The notes under the pieces: generated by a model
Seen by the model: the letters and a program-made list of their open reading frames with translations, nothing else
Database searches by the model: none
Told to the model about the DNA's origin: nothing
Origin: Thermoproteus sp.
GTDB lineage: Archaea > Thermoproteota > Thermoprotei > Thermoproteales > Thermoproteaceae
Direction: 5' to 3'
DNA length: 64,000 nt
NCBI GenBank assembly: GCA_038893495.1
Contig: JAWARJ010000001.1
Span: 1,291,824-1,355,823, forward strand
Shown here: one piece after another, positions 60,437 through 64,000 of the stretch
Layout: every line of letters starts with the position of its first letter
How positions within the stretch are numbered: position 1 is the first letter of the stretch
Program-made: the position numbers and the translations under genes

Positions 60437-61338
60437 ATGGACTGCGAGGGGTTCACGAGATAGAGCTCGAAATAGCTAAACTTATAGAGAAGAGGCTCGC
60501 CTGCCCCTCCCCGCCCACAATAGGCGGAGATCTCGGCCAGTTTCTGGCGTCCCTCATATCGCGTAGGGCCAAGCCCCTCCTGGCCTATCTGGGCCCCGAG
60601 AAGTCCTTCACTTGGGAGGCCGCGTCGACCTACATGCCCGACGCGAGGCTCGTCGCGGCGAGGACCATATCGGAGGTCTTCCAGCTAGTGGAAGACGGCT
60701 CGGCCGACCTGGGCGTAGTGCCCTTTATGAACTCCCTAGAGGGGCCCGTGGGCGAGACCGTGGACTCCCTCGCGACGCGCAGGGCCCATATAGCCGCCGT
60801 GTTGGAGATGAGGATAGTGCTCTGTTTCGCGAAGAAGGGGACCCCCAAGGTGGTCTACTCGCACCCGCACGCCATAGCGCAAGCGAGGCGCTTCGTGTCG
60901 TCTCTAGGCGCGCAGGTGGTCTACACCAACAGCACGGCGGAGGCCGTGAGGGCCTTCGAGTCCTGCCAAGACTGCGGCGTCTTGGCCTCGCCGAAGGCGC
61001 TTCAAGGCGTCGAGGCCCTATGCGGCGTCGAGGACGCAGAGAGCTACACCCGCTTTGCCGTATTGACCAGATCCGAGCCCTCTAGGGGGAGGTACGCCGC
61101 TTTGATATTCGCCGTGCCCAACGTGGCGGGCGCTTTGTACAAGGCGCTGGCGCCCATAGCTGAGGCTGGCGTCAATATGACCCTCATATATTCGCGCCCC
61201 ACGAGGCTCTCGCCCTGGGACTATTTCTTCCTGGCCGAACTGGAGGTCGGCGACGGCTTAGCCCAACTGATAGAGGCCTTGAGGCCGAGGACGACGCTTC
61301 TGAAGGTGGTGGGGAGGTACGACGTCGTGAAGATCTAA
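60437..61338 (+). CDS. pheA: Prephenate dehydratase with an apparent frameshift in codon 5-6
   Basis: The enzyme makes phenylpyruvate in phenylalanine synthesis. The conserved start LLAYLGPEKSFTWEAASTYM lies upstream of the first in-frame ATG (60634), so the real gene must begin earlier. A leaderless promoter (GTTATATAG, 60410-60418) points to ATG at 60437, but that frame reads MDCEGFTR and stops. Adding one G to the run at 60448-60451 joins it to the gene and gives 300 aa. Downstream are VPFMNSLEGPVGETVDSL and the catalytic TRF in ESYTRFAVL. A C-terminal ACT domain has the Phe-binding SRP in IYSRPTRLSP. It is either a sequencing error or an inactive allele. Confidence 0.85.
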
Positions 61339-61350
61339 TCGATATCGAAA

Positions 61351-61375
61351 AATTTATATATTTCCGATTTCGGAA
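61351..61375 (+). promoter_or_regulatory. Promoter and palindrome of the Trp-rich gene
   Basis: AATTTATATA (61351-61360) is the TATA core, about 27 nt before the ATG at 61383. It is followed at once by TTCCGATTTCGGAA (61362-61375), with 6-nt inverted arms. ATCGAT sequences flank the whole element (at about 61338 and 61376). A repressor at this site would sit between TBP and the start point. Confidence 0.6.
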
Positions 61376-61382
61376 TCGATAC

Positions 61383-61601
61383 ATGTGGTGGAAGAAGTGG
61401 TGGGCGGGAGGTCCTTGGGGAGGGCCCTGGTGGGCGGCCCAGTGGAGCTACGACGAGTGGATCGACTTCCACCTAAAGGCCGCCGTGTGGCAGATCAAAG
61501 GCTTGGCGCAGTTCATCAAGGAGTATTCGGACAAATTGAGCCAGAAGGATAAGGAGGCCCTCGCCAAGGAGCTGGAAGACCTATTGAAGGCCCTCAGGTG
61601 A
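61383..61601 (+). CDS. Tryptophan-rich small protein, 72 aa
   Basis: The protein begins MWWKKWWAGGPWGGPWWAAQ and has ten tryptophans in its first 36 residues, at 2, 3, 6, 7, 12, 16, 17, 21, 26 and 36. The second half is an amphipathic charged helix (SQKDKEALAKELEDLLKALR). There is no signal peptide or clear membrane helix. The Trp-rich head could insert at a membrane surface or stack on heme, quinone or nucleic acid. A strong promoter with a palindrome precedes it, which supports expression under control. I know of no family for it. Confidence 0.65.
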   Translation: MWWKKWWAGGPWGGPWWAAQWSYDEWIDFHLKAAVWQIKGLAQFIKEYSDKLSQKDKEALAKELEDLLKALR

Positions 61602-61649
61602 CTCACAACTGGTGAGTTCCATTTTTATTTTTCCTTCTAGCCGGCATAC

Positions 61650-62228
61650 ATGCAGAGGACGTGGGTCTACGTTATGGCGGCAATTGCCGCCGCGTTGATA
61701 GCGGCCTATGCGGCCTACGCCGTAAACGCGCCGAGCCAGATCAACAACGCCGCCACGACGACAGCCACGACGGTCGTCGTCCAATGGGGCCGAGCGGTCT
61801 ACGTGAAGAGGGGCCCCGCCCCCTGTCCGGTTAACGCCACCGTCTACCCGCCGGCCGGCTGGGGGAGGGGCCGTTGGGGCGTCTGGCGCAACGTCACTGT
61901 CTATCCGCCTACCGCCAAGAACATCACCATATCCATGACCTCGAGCCAAGTCTCGCTCCAGTTGGAGCTAGTCGGAATAGTCAGAGGCCCTAGCGCCTTC
62001 GCCGAAGTCGTCGCGGGTAGCGGGTCGATTACGGCCGGCGGGCGGACGTACAACGTCGTCAGCGCCTATGGCGCCGCGGGTAGCAACTACTTCGCCTTGA
62101 GGATCTACACGGGCAACGCCCTAATAACCGTCTGGTACTTCAACGGCGTCTACAGGGTTGCAGTCCAACAGCTGGGCTCGACGCAAATAACGATATATTA
62201 CGGCAACGCCACAGCTCAAATAACCTAA
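61650..62228 (+). CDS. Secreted or membrane-anchored protein of unknown function
   Basis: The 192-aa protein has an N-terminal helix (VYVMAAIAAALIAAYAAYAV, about 6-25), a Thr-rich linker (NAATTTATTVVV) and a beta-rich outer domain with several N-x-T/S sites (NATVYPP, NVTVYPP, NITISM, NATAQIT). The repeat of the form N-x-TVYPP occurs twice. It has one cysteine. A T-rich promoter stretch (ATTTTTATTTTT, 61620-61631) fits the ATG at 61650. It follows the Trp-rich gene by 48 nt. Confidence 0.65.
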   Translation: MQRTWVYVMAAIAAALIAAYAAYAVNAPSQINNAATTTATTVVVQWGRAVYVKRGPAPCPVNATVYPPAGWGRGRWGVWRNVTVYPPTAKNITISMTSSQVSLQLELVGIVRGPSAFAEVVAGSGSITAGGRTYNVVSAYGAAGSNYFALRIYTGNALITVWYFNGVYRVAVQQLGSTQITIYYGNATAQIT

Positions 62229-62242
62229 CCTTTTTTCTTGCC

Positions 62243-62767
62243 GTGTTCTTAATCCCCAACCTTGTCCTAATAGCAGTATCCGCCTACATCATAGTCAGGA
62301 GCGTACAGGCATATCGGGCCTTTAGGGAGGCGAGGCTGGGCCTCTTCGCGGTAGGCCAGCTGATCTTCGCGTTCTCCCTAGTGATAGAGGGGCTGGCGGG
62401 CGCGGTCGCAGTGCCGAGGCTCTTAAGGCCTCTAGAGCCTGTGTTCCTCATGTCGTATCAAATAATGGCGGCGGGCCTCCTGTTGGTGGCCATATCCGTG
62501 ACGCCTGCAGGTCTCTTCGCGGTCTTCGTCCCAATTAGAATAGGCCTATTTGTGGCCGTAAACGCGGCCCTCTCGGCCTACATAGGCGCAGTTCTGCTCT
62601 ACCGCTATGTCGAGCGGCGGACAAACCCGTGGCCGGCCGTCGCGTATCTCTTATTCTCGGCCAGCCTGGCCCTCATGCATATATACGGCCTCGCGTTGCT
62701 GTTGAGGGTGCTAGCCGCAGTCTTCCTCGCAATCGGCGTCACATATGCCGAAGCGGAAAAGAAGTAA
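62243..62767 (+). CDS. Polytopic membrane protein
   Basis: The 174-aa protein has five or so hydrophobic helices: LIPNLVLIAVSAYIIVRSVQ at the start, LFAVGQLIFAFSLVIEGLAG, then IMAAGLLLVAISVTPAGLFA, a further helix around IGLFVAVNAALSAYIGAVLL, and a last one at ALALLLRVLAAVFLAIGVTY-like text near the C-terminus. The GTG start lies 14 nt after the previous stop, and the end overlaps the small wHTH gene by 23 nt. I see no family signature. The overlap suggests the regulator may act with or on this protein. Confidence 0.62.
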   Translation: MFLIPNLVLIAVSAYIIVRSVQAYRAFREARLGLFAVGQLIFAFSLVIEGLAGAVAVPRLLRPLEPVFLMSYQIMAAGLLLVAISVTPAGLFAVFVPIRIGLFVAVNAALSAYIGAVLLYRYVERRTNPWPAVAYLLFSASLALMHIYGLALLLRVLAAVFLAIGVTYAEAEKK

Positions 62768-63002
62768 GATCGAAATAATTGCGGACGTGCTGGCGGCGTT
62801 GGAGACCAAATGTTCAAACCCCACCAGGCTGGCCGCAGAGGCCAATTTGGCCTACGACAGGCTGGCCAGACTCCTCGACGAGCTGGAGGCCAGGAGGCTA
62901 GTCAGAAGGGACGTAGGCGAGGTCTGTATCACCAAGGAGGGAGTTAGGTTTCTAGAGGAGTATAGGAGGTGGAGGGGATTTCTAGAGGCCTTCGGGCTTT
63001 AG
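62745..63002 (+). CDS. Small winged-helix transcriptional regulator
   Basis: The 85-aa protein has a basic start (MPKRKRSKIEIIADVLAALE), then TRLAAEANLAYDRLARLLDE and LEARRLVRRDVGEVCITKEG, the helix-turn-helix and wing of the archaeal 'predicted regulator' group (DUF4364/PadR-like size). It overlaps the membrane protein by 23 nt and the convergent hel308 by 21 nt. It may control the upstream envelope genes, which is inferred from position. Confidence 0.78.
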   Translation: MPKRKRSKIEIIADVLAALETKCSNPTRLAAEANLAYDRLARLLDELEARRLVRRDVGEVCITKEGVRFLEEYRRWRGFLEAFGL

Positions 63003-64000
63003 GCCCAAGAGCGCCTTGGCCTGCTCCACTATGCTTACAGCCAGCTTCTCGCCGAAGCCCGGCAGGCGGGCTATATCGGAGGGCCTCGCCTTGGCTATAT
63101 CCGCCACGGTCCTGTACCCGGCGTTGTAGAGAGTCCTGGCCCTCACCCTCCCGACTCCCCTTAAGTTCAATACGAGCTCCAATAGCTCCTCCTTAACCCC
63201 ATATACCACCCTATAGGTCGCCTTCAAGACGCCCTCGGCCCTCTGGGGCAGGCCCACCGCAGAGGCCAATTTAGCCGCGGCTGTGCCGAGCCACTCGAAG
63301 AGGTCCGCGTAGACCCTAACGTCGCCGGGCCCCACGCCGTATTTGTCGTACAGCTTGTCCTCAGGCGCCTCGTTGGCCCACTCCCACAACATTTGGACCG
63401 TCTTCACGGTCTCTCTAAACTCCTCGTTGTCTTCATCTAGGAGCAAGTCGGGAAATGCCCTCATGATCTCCGCCGCCACCTTCTTGTCGAAACGCCCGCG
63501 CCAGATCTTGGGGACCTCAGGCGACTTCGCCACGATGTAGATATATACTATCGGCGAGTCGCCCCTCATGGCCTTCAACAAGTCTATATATGTCGCCGCG
63601 GTCTCCGGGTCCACATACAGCCTAGACACCAGTCTCCCCAACGGCGTCGCGTAGTAGGCGTCCCCCGCCTTCTCCAAAAAGCCCCAAGCCACCAGTTGGT
63701 CCAACGCGCGTTCGGCCTTATTTCTGGCTATAGACATAGCCGCTGGGCCCAATTGGGCGTAGGCGAGGGTGGAGGAGAGGTAGTCCAAAATCTCGTCGAA
63801 GGTATTGGCGTATCCGCTCCCCACGACGCCGAGGAGGTGGGACCTCAAGTTGATGTCGGTGAAGAGTTGCGAGCGGACGGGCTCTGTCGACCCTCTGATG
63901 TATCTATCCATGATGTATTCGGCCTCCCTCTCGCTGTGGGCTACGGCCACGGCCTCGCCGTATGGGTCCAGCCCCGGCCTGCCGGCCCTCCCCGCCATCT
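62982..64000 (-). CDS. hel308: Hel308 (Ski2-like) DNA helicase, N-terminal part beyond the window
   Basis: Hel308 acts at stalled replication forks. The visible 338 residues begin in motif VI (Q then MAGRAGRPGLDPYGEA), go through the winged-helix domain (ERALDQLVAWGFLEKAGDAY) and ratchet helices, and end in a helix-hairpin-helix region with LNLRGVGRVRARTLYNAGYR and IARLPGFGEKLAVSIVEQAK. The ATPase core lies past 64000. Helical insertions and the C-terminal HhH match the family. Confidence 0.92.
   Translation of the reverse strand, partial: MAGRAGRPGLDPYGEAVAVAHSEREAEYIMDRYIRGSTEPVRSQLFTDINLRSHLLGVVGSGYANTFDEILDYLSSTLAYAQLGPAAMSIARNKAERALDQLVAWGFLEKAGDAYYATPLGRLVSRLYVDPETAATYIDLLKAMRGDSPIVYIYIVAKSPEVPKIWRGRFDKKVAAEIMRAFPDLLLDEDNEEFRETVKTVQMLWEWANEAPEDKLYDKYGVGPGDVRVYADLFEWLGTAAAKLASAVGLPQRAEGVLKATYRVVYGVKEELLELVLNLRGVGRVRARTLYNAGYRTVADIAKARPSDIARLPGFGEKLAVSIVEQAKALLGLKPEGL

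Noticed and set aside
1-64000. Insertion sequences or transposase genes.
   Set aside because: I saw no transposase motif or terminal inverted repeat pair with target duplication anywhere in the window.

Overview
The window is a chromosomal segment of a hyperthermophilic crenarchaeon of the Thermoproteales, most like Thermoproteus or Pyrobaculum. The signs are archaeal information-processing genes (Pelota, aIF2-alpha, Nop10, NAC, archaeal AlaRS, L5, L10e, TiaS, Hel308, Nre), a complete crenarchaeal type I-A CRISPR-Cas system, high GC, AGG and ATA codon use, very tight packing with 4-nt ATGA overlaps, and mostly leaderless genes. In the leaderless genes a TATA element is centred about 21-28 nt before the start codon; I used this to choose many starts. 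The exact species cannot be named from this sequence alone.

Region 1 (1-13560) is the CRISPR-Cas locus. The adaptation genes are cas2 (cut by the left edge), cas1 and csa1, with the CARF-HTH regulator csa3 divergent from them. A separate operon holds an OLD/ABC-like ATPase, a small cysteine-rich protein with a possible PD-(D/E)xK core, and cas6. The interference operon follows: csa5, cas7, cas5a, a probable cas8a, cas3' and cas3''. The array has 44 repeats and 43 spacers. Its pre-crRNA reads leftward, with the leader on the right (from 13228) and a decayed repeat at the distal left end.

Region 2 (13.7-22 kb) holds a retropepsin-like protein, a SixA-like phosphatase, Pelota, a secreted protein, a DapA-family aldolase, the ACT/UPF0210 pair and two purP paralogues. 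Region 3 (22-28 kb) is a four-gene operon for glycolate and glyoxylate: malate synthase with GlcD, GlcE and GlcF. Region 4 (28-39.5 kb) mixes metallo-beta-lactamase-fold enzymes, a GTP-dependent dephospho-CoA kinase, TenA, TiaS, a ParA-like ATPase in AT-richer DNA, ribosomal proteins, a PAC2 protein and envelope proteins.

Region 5 (39.7-41.4 kb) is a cluster of three related membrane proteins, the first carrying two frameshifts. Region 6 (41.4-50.2 kb) is housekeeping: NAC, AlaRS, a DHH phosphoesterase, the STT3/AglB oligosaccharyltransferase, aIF2-alpha and Nop10. Region 7 (50.2-51.3 kb) is accessory DNA with a VapBC-type toxin-antitoxin pair, a gene remnant and an AT-rich gap. Region 8 (51.3-64 kb) carries sugar genes (NagA, GH38 alpha-mannosidase with a dehydrogenase), a radical SAM/KaiC-like pair, Nre, a frameshifted prephenate dehydratase, a tryptophan-rich small protein with neighbouring envelope genes, and the 3' part of hel308.

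The best candidate for something undescribed is the ATPase plus cysteine-rich protein pair in the cas6 operon. Other points of interest are the duplicated TATA-bearing element upstream of the CRISPR leader, the Trp-rich protein with its palindromic promoter, and three apparent single-base indels in G-runs that break two genes. I found no tRNA, rRNA or insertion sequence.
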